DNA of 55,598 nt, from positions 1 through 55,598 of IMG/VR virus record IMGVR_UViG_3300006802_000117. One strand, given 5' to 3'. Shown here piece after piece: positions 47,268-55,261 of this stretch (position 1 is the first letter of the stretch; each line of letters begins with the position of its first letter). Made by a program: the position numbers and the translations under genes. The DNA is from a virus. The notes under the pieces were generated by a model. That model saw only the letters and a list, made by a program, of their open reading frames with translations. It did no database searches and had not been told where the DNA came from.

Positions 47268-47618
47268 ATGACTGCTATGAACTTACCGCCGTTTAGTCAA
47301 CCAAAACTCAACCTCGTTCTCATTGAGAACACTTTTTCCCGAAGGAACTCAATAGTAGTCGATGCTATCGACTACTTTCCTGAGGGAGGACTTCTTTATA
47401 TCTGGGAAGACATTAAAGAAAGAGCACTCTCTTTAATTCATAAGAGAGACAAAGACGACTATCGTGTTGATCTTGATCGCAATCTAGAAGGTTTTCCCAC
47501 TGCAACTTTTTGGAAAAGAGGATATCGTCATCCTGTCGCCAGACTTTATGTTACTAAAAAATCGCCTGAGGTTTCGGTTAATGATGAAACATACGAGTCT
47601 GTTGTTGGTCGATTTTAA
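47268..47618 (+). CDS. Protein of unknown function (116 aa)
   Basis: The start at 47268 (ATG) is preferred to the upstream TTG at 47247; the ribosome site is weak. The product has mixed strands and helices (IVVDAIDYFPEGGLLYIWEDIKER) and is basic overall. No family is recognised. An AATAAATA that could act as a late promoter overlaps its stop (47617). Confidence 0.45.
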   Translation: MTAMNLPPFSQPKLNLVLIENTFSRRNSIVVDAIDYFPEGGLLYIWEDIKERALSLIHKRDKDDYRVDLDRNLEGFPTATFWKRGYRHPVARLYVTKKSPEVSVNDETYESVVGRF

Positions 47619-47643
47619 TAAATAGCATCAGGGGGATTAACTT

Positions 47644-47988
47644 ATGATCAAGAAACTATTAATCGGTCTCGTCATTATTTTGTTTGCTGTTGACGCATAT
47701 GGTCATCGTGATGTTGTTGGGCAACTTCGTCAATTAGAAAATGCGGTTCCAAGCGAATGTCCACTTTGTCTTTGTGTTCGCGAAAAAGAAAATGGTATGA
47801 TTGAAAGAACTACCGGAAAGGTCTTTGGTTCAACAGAAGGTGCTGTTGGAGCAGTGATTGGCGGTGTTATTGGTAAAGAAGTTTTTGACCATGATGTTGG
47901 TACTGCCGTAGGGGTCATCGTTGGCAATAAGATTGGCAACAAAATGACAAAAGAGAAAATAAAATGCTATGAGGTGGTGGAGAGTTAA
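47644..47988 (+). CDS. Exported glycine-zipper membrane protein
   Basis: The 114-residue product has a signal peptide (KKLLIGLVIILFAVDAYG), a Cys cluster (SECPLCLCV) and a Gly-zipper region (GAVGAVIGGVIGKEVFDHDVGTAVGVIVGNKIGNKM, about 59-95). Gly-zipper proteins pack in membranes or form pores, often in the outer membrane. A role in envelope modification is an inference. The next gene follows in a TAAATG junction. Confidence 0.6.
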   Translation: MIKKLLIGLVIILFAVDAYGHRDVVGQLRQLENAVPSECPLCLCVREKENGMIERTTGKVFGSTEGAVGAVIGGVIGKEVFDHDVGTAVGVIVGNKIGNKMTKEKIKCYEVVES

Positions 47989-48141
47989 ATGCACGTACAT
48001 CGTTTGAAGAGAATAACTTTTGCTTATGAAAGATCTTGGAAAGATTTTGGCGAGTTTCATCTAACACCAGGAATTACCATTTCCAAAGAAGAAATCATGA
48101 TATCATTTTTGCTATGGAAGGTTTCTGTTTTTATTAATTAA
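47989..48141 (+). CDS. Small protein (50 aa), unknown
   Basis: The ORF fits exactly between the glycine-zipper gene and the DUF1289 gene, with no spare bases on either side. The product (RLKRITFAYERSWKDFGEFHLTPG) starts basic and ends with a short apolar helix. GGTGGTGGAG provides a ribosome site. The function is unknown. Confidence 0.45.
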   Translation: MHVHRLKRITFAYERSWKDFGEFHLTPGITISKEEIMISFLLWKVSVFIN

Positions 48142-48327
48142 ATGGTAATAAAATTCGATTTTGTAGAATCCCCTTGCGTCAATGTTTGTACGATGCAGGG
48201 GGATTTTTGCATTGGATGCAAGAGAACTTTAGATGAAATAGGGAAATGGTTTGAAATCACGCCAGAAGAAAAGCGAGAGATTATAAATAGTATAAAGCAA
48301 AGAACTCTCGATCATGGCAAACCTTAA
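48142..48327 (+). CDS. DUF1289-family small Cys protein
   Basis: The 61-residue protein has ESPCVNVCTMQGDFCIGCKRTLDEIGKW with four Cys in C-x3-C...C-x2-C spacing, the family hallmark; it probably binds Zn or Fe. DUF1289 proteins are common in proteobacteria, so this is likely a host-derived gene. The final codons overlap the next gene by 14 bp and contain a late promoter. Confidence 0.8.
   Translation: MVIKFDFVESPCVNVCTMQGDFCIGCKRTLDEIGKWFEITPEEKREIINSIKQRTLDHGKP
48282..48289 (+). promoter_or_regulatory. Late promoter TATAAATA within the DUF1289 gene
   Basis: A perfect TATAAATA lies 24 nt before the start at 48314. It should drive the virion genes that follow. Confidence 0.6.
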
Positions 48328-49483
48328 TCTATCAGAAATAACAAGAGACGGTAAAGAATATCGATCTATTCTTTTGGTTGAGAAAACTTTTGGTAAGAAT
48401 CAAAAGTCTAACAACTTCAAGACTGATGGTGGATTGTTTCATGCTAAGTATCTGGTAATCGGAAATGAAAAGGTAACTACTTGCAAAGACGCAGAATATG
48501 TTGCTGGAAAAATACTTGGATTAAAAGCATTCAAGTCTGCAATAGATAAGAAATTAATGATTGGCGGATCGTATGTCGGTCAAAAAAAGATAGAAGAGAT
48601 TCCAATAACCAAACTGGAAAAGAGCGAAGAATTTGGTGGTATACCTGCTGGCGGAACTCGGGTTAATAAAGGTCTTTTGTTTGAAAGCGATTTAGCAGAG
48701 CGATTAGATGAATGTATCGAAGGAAAGGTTTGTAAAGGAAGATATTCAAAACAAACTGAAAAAATAATTCATCTTTGTTCTCAACAAGAAAAATCTCCAG
48801 TAATTAATTTTGTGCATGAAGGCGGCGCTAATAAACCAAGACCAATAGTTAATTCAGGAAAAAATGTTTTTATCTCTCCAAGAGATCATAAACAACACGG
48901 TCCTCAACTTACCGATATAACACTTCAACACAAAAACGGTGCAGAAAGTTACCTTTCTCTAAAATTTAGTTCAACGCTTACCTTTGTTAACTCTGGCGTC
49001 GGTAGAATATTTCCGCAAGATGAAATGAAAAAGGGTAAGATTAAAGCACCAATCGGGCAAGCAATATTTAAAGCGTTCGGTATTGAAGAAACTACGTTTT
49101 GTGATGTATTTAATTTATATGGGAAAGGGAAAAAATTTCCAGTTGGTGTTGACGTTTCTAGAAAAGTCGACAAAAATATTTTACAATTGTTTTTATCAAC
49201 AGCAATTGGTTCTGGTTATTGGATGATTCATGGGATGGAAGGCGAAAAAGTGTACTGTTGGTACATGGACCCAAGTAAAAATCGAGCGATGTCAACTATT
49301 AATGGTAAGATCTTAGTTAATTATGGTGGATCTGGAGGTAATGGCAAGAGAGTCGATATTGAATTTGCAAACGATTATTTTGATTTTAAGGTTAATATAA
49401 GAAACAAGCAGTCAGGTTTATATCCATCACATATTATGTGCGATTATAAAAGTAAAGCAGCAACCGGAAAAAAATTACTATAA
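48314..49483 (+). CDS. Putative PD-(D/E)XK-type nuclease-like protein in the late region
   Basis: The 389-residue product has NKGLLFESDLAERL (about 117-130) and TDITLQHKNGAESYLSLKFSS (about 199-219). The second segment has the D-x...-[LS]-x-K shape of PD-(D/E)XK nucleases and the first could give the helix Glu. No standard family is certain. It begins a late operon with virion proteins, so packaging with the DNA or a maturation role is possible. The N-terminus lacks a capsid-targeting-like start. Confidence 0.4.
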   Translation: MANLNLSEITRDGKEYRSILLVEKTFGKNQKSNNFKTDGGLFHAKYLVIGNEKVTTCKDAEYVAGKILGLKAFKSAIDKKLMIGGSYVGQKKIEEIPITKLEKSEEFGGIPAGGTRVNKGLLFESDLAERLDECIEGKVCKGRYSKQTEKIIHLCSQQEKSPVINFVHEGGANKPRPIVNSGKNVFISPRDHKQHGPQLTDITLQHKNGAESYLSLKFSSTLTFVNSGVGRIFPQDEMKKGKIKAPIGQAIFKAFGIEETTFCDVFNLYGKGKKFPVGVDVSRKVDKNILQLFLSTAIGSGYWMIHGMEGEKVYCWYMDPSKNRAMSTINGKILVNYGGSGGNGKRVDIEFANDYFDFKVNIRNKQSGLYPSHIMCDYKSKAATGKKLL

Positions 49484-49493
49484 AGGAACTAAC

Positions 49494-50213
49494 ATGGCAG
49501 TATCACATTACATAGAAGAAGATACAAGACTTACAATCGCTCGTGGATTGACTAGAGCTTCGTTCGTCCATAAGTTTGGCGCTGTTCCTGCCATGTCTGT
49601 TAATACAACAGGAACGATTTGGGATATAAACGATACTTCTTATCCTTGGACTGCTTTTAATACGCCAGGAGTTTTAACTATTCCCGCAGTAAATGCTGGG
49701 GACAATGGCGATAAAGTTGTTGTTTTTGGATTAGATGCTAACTATGCTTTGATTGAAGAAGAGTTTACGTTATCCAGTTCGGGAACGGTAACTGGTACTA
49801 AAACATTTGGTCGTGTTTATAGAGCATATTACTATGATGATACAACTAACGCAGGAAATATCGATATTCAAAGAGGTGGAACCACAGTTGCTCGTATAAC
49901 TGCAGGCAAGGCACAAACGCTGATGGCAGTTTACACTGTTCCTGTTGGGCATACTGCTTATCTAACTCAAGGTGTTGCTTCAATTCAGTATGGTGGCGAC
50001 GCAACAATTGATATGTTCGTTAGATATCATGGTCAATCTTCATTTAGAATCGGGCATTCGGGAGAAGTCGCTGGAACTGGTATGCCATACCATTATGAGT
50101 TTAGTGTTCCTCTTGCTATCCCAGAAAAATCAGATATTGATGTGAGAACAAGGGTTCGATCTAATAACGCTCGCGTTACTGCGGCGTTTGATATTATTTT
50201 AATGCCGGAATAG
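49494..50213 (+). CDS. Virion structural protein, beta-rich
   Basis: The 239-residue product is all-beta in character (TTGTIWDINDTSYPW, GDKVVVFGLDANYALIEEEF, TLMAVYTVPVGHTAYLTQG, ending in FDIILMPE), typical of jelly-roll head or fibre proteins of marine T4-type phages. AAGGA precedes the start. It lies between two late genes. The location in the virion is unknown. Confidence 0.6.
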   Translation: MAVSHYIEEDTRLTIARGLTRASFVHKFGAVPAMSVNTTGTIWDINDTSYPWTAFNTPGVLTIPAVNAGDNGDKVVVFGLDANYALIEEEFTLSSSGTVTGTKTFGRVYRAYYYDDTTNAGNIDIQRGGTTVARITAGKAQTLMAVYTVPVGHTAYLTQGVASIQYGGDATIDMFVRYHGQSSFRIGHSGEVAGTGMPYHYEFSVPLAIPEKSDIDVRTRVRSNNARVTAAFDIILMPE

Positions 50214-50220
50214 ATAAACA

Positions 50221-51444
50221 ATGGATAATTTCGCAAGTTACATAACAGAGCAAAAAAATACTCACATGACCCATATTGAGGATAAAGTCCTCTATGGTGG
50301 AGTGAGTGGCACACGCCAAGCAATTTTTGCGCTCCGTGACTTGCGAGATATGCTTGGTGGTAAAAAAGAAGGAAATGTTTCGGTCAAATGGGATGGCGCT
50401 CCTGCTATTTTCGCTGGAGAAGATCCTCGTGATGGACAATTCTTTGTTGCTAAAAAGGGTATCTTTAATAAGAACCCAAAGGTATATAAAACAAATACAG
50501 ATATTGACGCGGATACTTCAGGTGATTTAAATAAGAAACTGAAAGACGCTCTTAAATATTTGCCCGAACTTGGGATTAAAGGCGTCATACAAGGTGACTT
50601 TCTTTTTGGTCGTGGCGATGTTAAAACTAAAAACATCGATGGAAAGAAGTATGTAACCTTTCATCCTAACACGATTGTCTATGCTATTCCTTTTGAACAA
50701 GCAGACGCAATTCGTAAAGCAAAAATCGGTATTGTGTGGCATACTACATATACTGGTAGAACATTCGAGACTATGAAGGCATCTTACGGTGTCAATGTGA
50801 AGGGATTGAAGAACTCCTCTTCGGTATGGTCTCAGGACGCAATGTTGCGCGACCTTCAAAGCGCGACTATGAGTAAAAAAGAAACAGAAGAGGTTAATGC
50901 AATACTTACGAAAATTGGTTACCTTTTTAACGGGATCGCAGGCAGCACTCTCAGAACCCTCGAGCGAGATCCGACCCTCGCAGGAACCATCGAAACCTTC
51001 AATAACACCTACGTCAGAAAAGGCGAAGTCATCGGGAATTCGAAAGCGCACGTCAACAAACTCATCAGGTACATCAAAAACAAGTACCAAAAAGAAATCA
51101 ACTCGCGCTCGAGCGAAAAAGGCAAAGCAACCCAGCGAGCAAAACTAGCGGCGATTCTTTCTTTCTTTTCTGATGAGAACAAAGAAAACTTAACCAAGAT
51201 GTTTGAATTACAAAAATTAATTGTTTTGGCGAAGTTGAAACTTATAAATAAATTGAACAGACTTGTAAATGTTGATACTTTTGTAAAAACAAGAAAAGGT
51301 TTTAAGGTAACAGGTCAAGAAGGATTTGTTGCCATAGACAGATTAGGTGGTGATGCGGTAAAGATTGTTGATAGAATGGAATTTTCATACAACAACTTTT
51401 CGCCCGATATTTTGAAGGGATGGGATAAACCTACGAGGAAATAA
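50221..51444 (+). CDS. Ligase-fold-like protein with capsid-targeting-like N-terminus
   Basis: The 407-residue product begins MDNFASYITE, similar to a capsid-targeting peptide. SVKWDGAPAIFAG (K56, D58, G59) matches nucleotidyltransferase motif I (K-x-D-G) of ATP-dependent ligases; FFVAKKGIF, VIQGDFLFGRGD and IVYAIP could be later core motifs. Proteins of this type in cyanophages are annotated DUF6267, with no activity shown. From about residue 290 it is helical and basic. It may be packaged in the head and enter the cell with DNA. Confidence 0.55.
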   Translation: MDNFASYITEQKNTHMTHIEDKVLYGGVSGTRQAIFALRDLRDMLGGKKEGNVSVKWDGAPAIFAGEDPRDGQFFVAKKGIFNKNPKVYKTNTDIDADTSGDLNKKLKDALKYLPELGIKGVIQGDFLFGRGDVKTKNIDGKKYVTFHPNTIVYAIPFEQADAIRKAKIGIVWHTTYTGRTFETMKASYGVNVKGLKNSSSVWSQDAMLRDLQSATMSKKETEEVNAILTKIGYLFNGIAGSTLRTLERDPTLAGTIETFNNTYVRKGEVIGNSKAHVNKLIRYIKNKYQKEINSRSSEKGKATQRAKLAAILSFFSDENKENLTKMFELQKLIVLAKLKLINKLNRLVNVDTFVKTRKGFKVTGQEGFVAIDRLGGDAVKIVDRMEFSYNNFSPDILKGWDKPTRK

Positions 51445-51446
51445 CA

Positions 51447-51896
51447 ATGGCAAAGCCATTAGGATTCAAAGACTTCATTAACGTTGATTACACTCAATCG
51501 GGTGACGATCAACTCGCCTATAATGCTAAGAAAAGAAAAAAAGCAGATCAGGAACACGAAGCACTCTCTATAACGCAGCGTCTTGCTCGTTCTCGTCAGA
51601 TGAAGAAATATAAATCCCGTCTTAAGATCGGTCGTGAGAAAGCAAAGAGAAGAACTGCGGGCAAAGAAGTTTTACGTAAGCGAGCAAAGAAAGATGTTCG
51701 CAATAAATTATTTTTGAAATTTAGTAAAGGTGTCAAGAAAGGTGATATGGCACCACAAAGGAGAGGGGAGATCGAGAAAAGAATCGATAAACTTCCTAAG
51801 TCCAGAATTGATATGTTGGTTCGCAAAGCGATTCCACAAATGCGTAAAAAGGAAATGCTTAGAAAGAGAGGAGCTGCTCCTGCTGCTGAAAAATGA
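51447..51896 (+). CDS. Highly basic internal-type protein
   Basis: The 149-residue protein starts MAKPLGFKDFINVDY, in which GFKDFINVD may be a capsid-targeting-like element. The rest is Lys/Arg-rich helix (RQMKKYKSRLKIGREKAKRR, and a C-terminal RKKEMLRKRG). Such composition suits DNA packing inside the head. The gene is common in T4-type cyanophages without a function. It overlaps the next gene by 4 bp. Confidence 0.55.
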   Translation: MAKPLGFKDFINVDYTQSGDDQLAYNAKKRKKADQEHEALSITQRLARSRQMKKYKSRLKIGREKAKRRTAGKEVLRKRAKKDVRNKLFLKFSKGVKKGDMAPQRRGEIEKRIDKLPKSRIDMLVRKAIPQMRKKEMLRKRGAAPAAEK

Positions 51897-53314
51897 TAAA
51901 CATACCATCGTTTAAACAATATCTCGTTGAAGAAGAAAGAGAGATCTATTTCACGTTCGGAAGAATGAATCCTCCGACAGTAGGTCATGGGAAACTCATC
52001 ACCCAATTATCAACAAAAGCAGGTAGAAATCCCTACAAAGTATTCGTTTCACAATCTCAAGACGCAAAGAAAAACCCACTCTCTTACGCTGACAAAATTA
52101 AGCATGTACGTAAGATGTTTCCAAAGCACGCACGCAACGTTCTACTCAACCGCAAGGTTAAAAGCGTATTTGATGCCGCAACTAATCTTTATGATCAAGG
52201 ATATAAAAAGATTGTAATGGTTGTTGGGCAAGACCGTGTTGTCGAATTCGAGACACTGTTAAACAAATACAACGGGGTCAAGGGGAAACACGGATTCTAC
52301 AACTTCGAGAGGATCCGTGTTGTCTCCGCTGGTCAAAGAGATCCAGACTCTGAGGGAGTTGAAGGAATGTCAGCGTCTAAGCAACGAGAGGCAGCGAGAG
52401 AGAATGATTTCGTGTCATTCGCTCAAGGGTTACCCAAAAATCTTTCTAACAAAGACGCTAAGAAACTGTTCAATGATGTTCGCATTGGTATGGGTTTAAA
52501 AGAAGAAACTCAATTTAAGAACCACGTTGAACTTGAACCAGTTTCAGATATTCGTGAAAAGTATATCGAAGGTTCTTTATTCGAACCAGGCGATCGTGTT
52601 GTTATTAAATCATCTAACGAAAAGGGAAGAATCCATAGACTCGGAACCAATTATGTTATCATTAGTTTAGATGAAGGTAACATTTCTCGTCAATGGATCG
52701 ACGGTATCGTTAAAGAAAAAACCGACCGTTGGTATAAGGATCAACCAGAGTGGGGTACTCCAGAAGCAACTAAGAAAGCGAAGAAGGTTACGCCCAACGA
52801 AGGTGTCAAGCAAGATCCGGATATTAAAGACAGAAAAGGCACACAACCTGCTCGTTATCATAGCGGACTATCTAAGGCACAAAAGATTAGTCGTGATCGC
52901 CAATTCAAACGCCAATCTAAGATGTCAGATAGCGACCCCAATGCATACAAACCAGCTGCTGGGGATAAAACAACTAAAACCAAACCTTCGAAGTATACCA
53001 AATCATTCAAGGCGATGTACGGCGAAGATGCTGTGCTACGCGCCAAAGATAAAATTGATAAAGAAAAGAAAGCAGATAAGATTAAGCACGATCGAATGAT
53101 GGATCGTGCTCGTATACAAAAAGCAAGGAACATTAATAGAACCACAGTTCCTGAAGGACAGGATAAAATGAACGGTGTTAAGTTTAACCCGAGAGATATG
53201 ATGACGCATAATCCTGTTGCTAAAAATGCACACAAGTTTAATAAAGCAGCAGTGCATACAGATAAGAAAAAAGCAACGAAACGCGGATACATCAAACACA
53301 AGGGTAAGTCATGA
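51893..53314 (+). CDS. Nucleotidyltransferase-domain protein with basic tail and capsid-targeting-like start
   Basis: The 473-residue product begins MINIPSFKQYLVEEE, then EIYFTFGRMNPPTVGHGKLI (a HxGH-type motif with T-V-G-H, 29-32) and GMSASKQREAARENDF (an I-S-S-T-x-x-R-like site). These place residues 15-200 in the cytidylyl/adenylyltransferase superfamily. A KOW/SH3-like segment (FEPGDRVVIKSSNEKGRIHRL) follows near 227-250, then a long Lys-rich tail. Late expression and the N-terminus suggest a packaged enzyme. The nucleotide substrate is unknown. Confidence 0.65.
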   Translation: MINIPSFKQYLVEEEREIYFTFGRMNPPTVGHGKLITQLSTKAGRNPYKVFVSQSQDAKKNPLSYADKIKHVRKMFPKHARNVLLNRKVKSVFDAATNLYDQGYKKIVMVVGQDRVVEFETLLNKYNGVKGKHGFYNFERIRVVSAGQRDPDSEGVEGMSASKQREAARENDFVSFAQGLPKNLSNKDAKKLFNDVRIGMGLKEETQFKNHVELEPVSDIREKYIEGSLFEPGDRVVIKSSNEKGRIHRLGTNYVIISLDEGNISRQWIDGIVKEKTDRWYKDQPEWGTPEATKKAKKVTPNEGVKQDPDIKDRKGTQPARYHSGLSKAQKISRDRQFKRQSKMSDSDPNAYKPAAGDKTTKTKPSKYTKSFKAMYGEDAVLRAKDKIDKEKKADKIKHDRMMDRARIQKARNINRTTVPEGQDKMNGVKFNPRDMMTHNPVAKNAHKFNKAAVHTDKKKATKRGYIKHKGKS

Positions 53315-53538
53315 AGTTCAAAGAGTTCATCCTAGTTGAGGATGCAATAGCAGATAAAGCAAAGAAATCTGGTTTCTCTGCTTCAACTTTACGCAAAGTA
53401 TATAATCGAGGCGTCGCAGCGTGGAAGACTGGACATCGTCCAGCAACAACTTCTCAGCAATGGGGCATGGCTCGTGTTAATGCGTTTATTGTTAAAAAGA
53501 AAAAGGGCGGATTAAACCACGATAAAGATCTGGCATAA
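53311..53538 (+). CDS. DUF5824-like internal protein
   Basis: The 75-residue protein begins MKFKEFILVEDA, a capsid-targeting-like peptide, followed by KKSGFSASTLRKVYNRGVAAWKTGHRP and TSQQWGMARVNAFI, a small conserved phage domain (DUF5824-like). It is basic. It overlaps the upstream gene by 4 bp. A head-internal role is inferred from the start peptide. Confidence 0.65.
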   Translation: MKFKEFILVEDAIADKAKKSGFSASTLRKVYNRGVAAWKTGHRPATTSQQWGMARVNAFIVKKKKGGLNHDKDLA

Positions 53539-53546
53539 TATAAATA
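53539..53546 (+). promoter_or_regulatory. Late promoter TATAAATA, leaderless geometry
   Basis: A perfect TATAAATA directly follows the stop at 53538 and ends 7 nt before ATG 53553, the same geometry as at 4686. No ribosome site is visible in the gap (ACGATT). Confidence 0.6.
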
Positions 53547-53552
53547 ACGATT

Positions 53553-54692
53553 ATGAAAAAAGAAAACGTAAAATCAGCAGATAAGAAACCCGAAGTCTAT
53601 ACTGACGAAAAGGGTAGAAAACGCGTACGCATGGTATCTGTAGATAAAGAAATTGTTAAAACAAACGAGAAAGCAGTTTCTAAAGCACAACAAAAGTTTT
53701 TTGGGATTGTTCGTGGTTTGCAAAAGGGTGAAATTAAGAACGCTTCACCAGACGCTAAAAAGGCAGCAGCATCAATGAGTAAAAAAGACGTTAAAGACTT
53801 TGCTGCTACCAAGCACAAGGGGTTGCCTACTAAGAAAGAAGCAACGATGGCAGATAAAGCAGGTCCAGGAAAAGGGAAAGACATGAGGGATATGTCTAAG
53901 TTGGATCACGCTAAGGCAAGAGACTGGCATCAATACAGAGTTAAAAGCAAAGGCGACTATCATTCCAAGATGGCAAAGATTCATCACGCTAATGCTATCG
54001 GCGGTAGTTCCATGTTACATAAAGAATCTTTGCAGAAAGATATTGCAACACTTTCTGGCAAGTATCCAGAAAGGTCTAAAGTTAAAACCAAAGATGGAAA
54101 AACAGGCACAGTTGTTTCAGTTGGAAGGGATTATGTTAAAGTCGCTCACGGTAATAGGATGAAAGACTACCATCCTTCTAAATTGGAAGCGTGTTGGACT
54201 GGATACAAGCAAGCAGGTATGAAAAAGAAAGGAGATAAAATGATCCCTAATTGTGTTCCTGAATCATTTAAATCTTTCATTGGTGAAGCAGTTAAAATTT
54301 CTCCTGCTAAACAAAAAGAGATAGACGCCAGGAAAGCAGCAAGAGACGCTGATGGTCGATCTTCTGCTGCTAGGAAAGCAAGGAAAGCAAATCCTCCTGC
54401 GCCTAAACCAAAACCCGCGCCAAAGAAACAAACTGCTCGTAAAGACACGTATGATAAAGCAGACCTGCATCCTATTATGCAGCTGAGAAAAGTAGTTGAT
54501 AATCCGAAACACGTTCCTACTTTTCATATGGGTAAATCTGGAAAGGTTAATCCGAAAGACGCAGCAGATGCAATTAGGTTTTATGAAAAATTGCCGGTAA
54601 TGGGTAAACGTCAACTGCAAATTAGAATCGCTAAAGGCGGTCCTGCTGCAGTTAAACAAGCAGCAGATGCATATAGAGGGATGAAAAAATGA
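53553..54692 (+). CDS. Composite basic head protein (DUF3008 domain plus internal capsid-targeting-like site)
   Basis: The 379-residue protein is modular. Residues 40-95 are a DUF3008-type domain (SKAQQKFFGIVRGLQKGEI, SMSKKDVKDFAATKHKGLP). Residues 172-205 look like a small KOW/SH3 barrel (SKVKTKDGKTGTVVSVGRDYVKV). A CWTGYKQAGMK...PNCVPE module follows (214-236). Then comes ESFKSFIGEA (237-246), which copies a capsid-targeting/cleavage peptide inside the chain. The rest is Lys/Ala/Pro-rich and basic. It may be a fusion of two head-protein genes cleaved by gp21. Confidence 0.6.
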   Translation: MKKENVKSADKKPEVYTDEKGRKRVRMVSVDKEIVKTNEKAVSKAQQKFFGIVRGLQKGEIKNASPDAKKAAASMSKKDVKDFAATKHKGLPTKKEATMADKAGPGKGKDMRDMSKLDHAKARDWHQYRVKSKGDYHSKMAKIHHANAIGGSSMLHKESLQKDIATLSGKYPERSKVKTKDGKTGTVVSVGRDYVKVAHGNRMKDYHPSKLEACWTGYKQAGMKKKGDKMIPNCVPESFKSFIGEAVKISPAKQKEIDARKAARDADGRSSAARKARKANPPAPKPKPAPKKQTARKDTYDKADLHPIMQLRKVVDNPKHVPTFHMGKSGKVNPKDAADAIRFYEKLPVMGKRQLQIRIAKGGPAAVKQAADAYRGMKK

Positions 54693-55261
54693 AGTCGTTC
54701 AAATCTATTAGAGAAGCAGAATGGAAAAAAGAAACTCCATGGCGTAAAGTTAAACCTGGCGATAAAAAGGATAAGTACGGCAATACGGTTAAAGACAAAA
54801 ACGTTGCCAGAAACCTTGCTCGTTCTGCTATGAAGAAAACTGCTTCTGGTAAAACAGAATCATCTGATGCTTATGGTAAGAGTCAAGACGCGATTGCTAA
54901 TAAAAAGAAAAAAGATGCAATTACGCCACAGGATCGTGTGACGCTTGCCAGATTAGATGCTCTAATGAAAATGCAAAAAAGAAAAAAAGAAAGCGTTGAA
55001 GAAGGTAAAGCGTCTGTTTCTAAGCATAAAAGAATTCTTGCTATAATCGGAAAAGCACAAAATATGGACCAAGCAATTAGTATGGTCATGAAAGCACGTA
55101 ATACTGACGAAAAGAAAGCAAAGAAATTGGTACATAATGCAGTAAGATCTGCCTTTTATGATGATCATCGCGAGGCGCTCAACCCAAGACAAAAACAAAA
55201 AGCACAAAAGTCTGCTTCACAGAACAAGTCCTTTAATACTGTAAGAGACCGACTCAAATGA
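54689..55261 (+). CDS. Basic internal head protein with capsid-targeting-like start
   Basis: The 190-residue product begins MKSFKSIREAEWK, a capsid-targeting-like peptide. The remainder is Lys-rich (about one residue in five) and helical, with KESVEEGKASVSK near 110, a possible second gp21 site. It overlaps both neighbours by 4 bp. T4 analogues (IPI-IPIII, Alt) are packaged and injected with DNA; a similar role is inferred. Confidence 0.6.
   Translation: MKSFKSIREAEWKKETPWRKVKPGDKKDKYGNTVKDKNVARNLARSAMKKTASGKTESSDAYGKSQDAIANKKKKDAITPQDRVTLARLDALMKMQKRKKESVEEGKASVSKHKRILAIIGKAQNMDQAISMVMKARNTDEKKAKKLVHNAVRSAFYDDHREALNPRQKQKAQKSASQNKSFNTVRDRLK

Noticed and set aside
47617-47624. AATAAATA as a late promoter for the glycine-zipper gene
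   Set aside because: It overlaps a stop codon and the leader would be very short; possible but not separable from chance.
50527-51090. 187-codon minus-strand frame inside the ligase-like gene
   Set aside because: No ribosome site or recognisable domain, and the plus strand gene has conserved motifs throughout.
51243-51250. TATAAATA as a late promoter
   Set aside because: It lies inside a gene nearly 200 nt before the next start, in an AT-rich LINKLN-coding stretch; probably chance.
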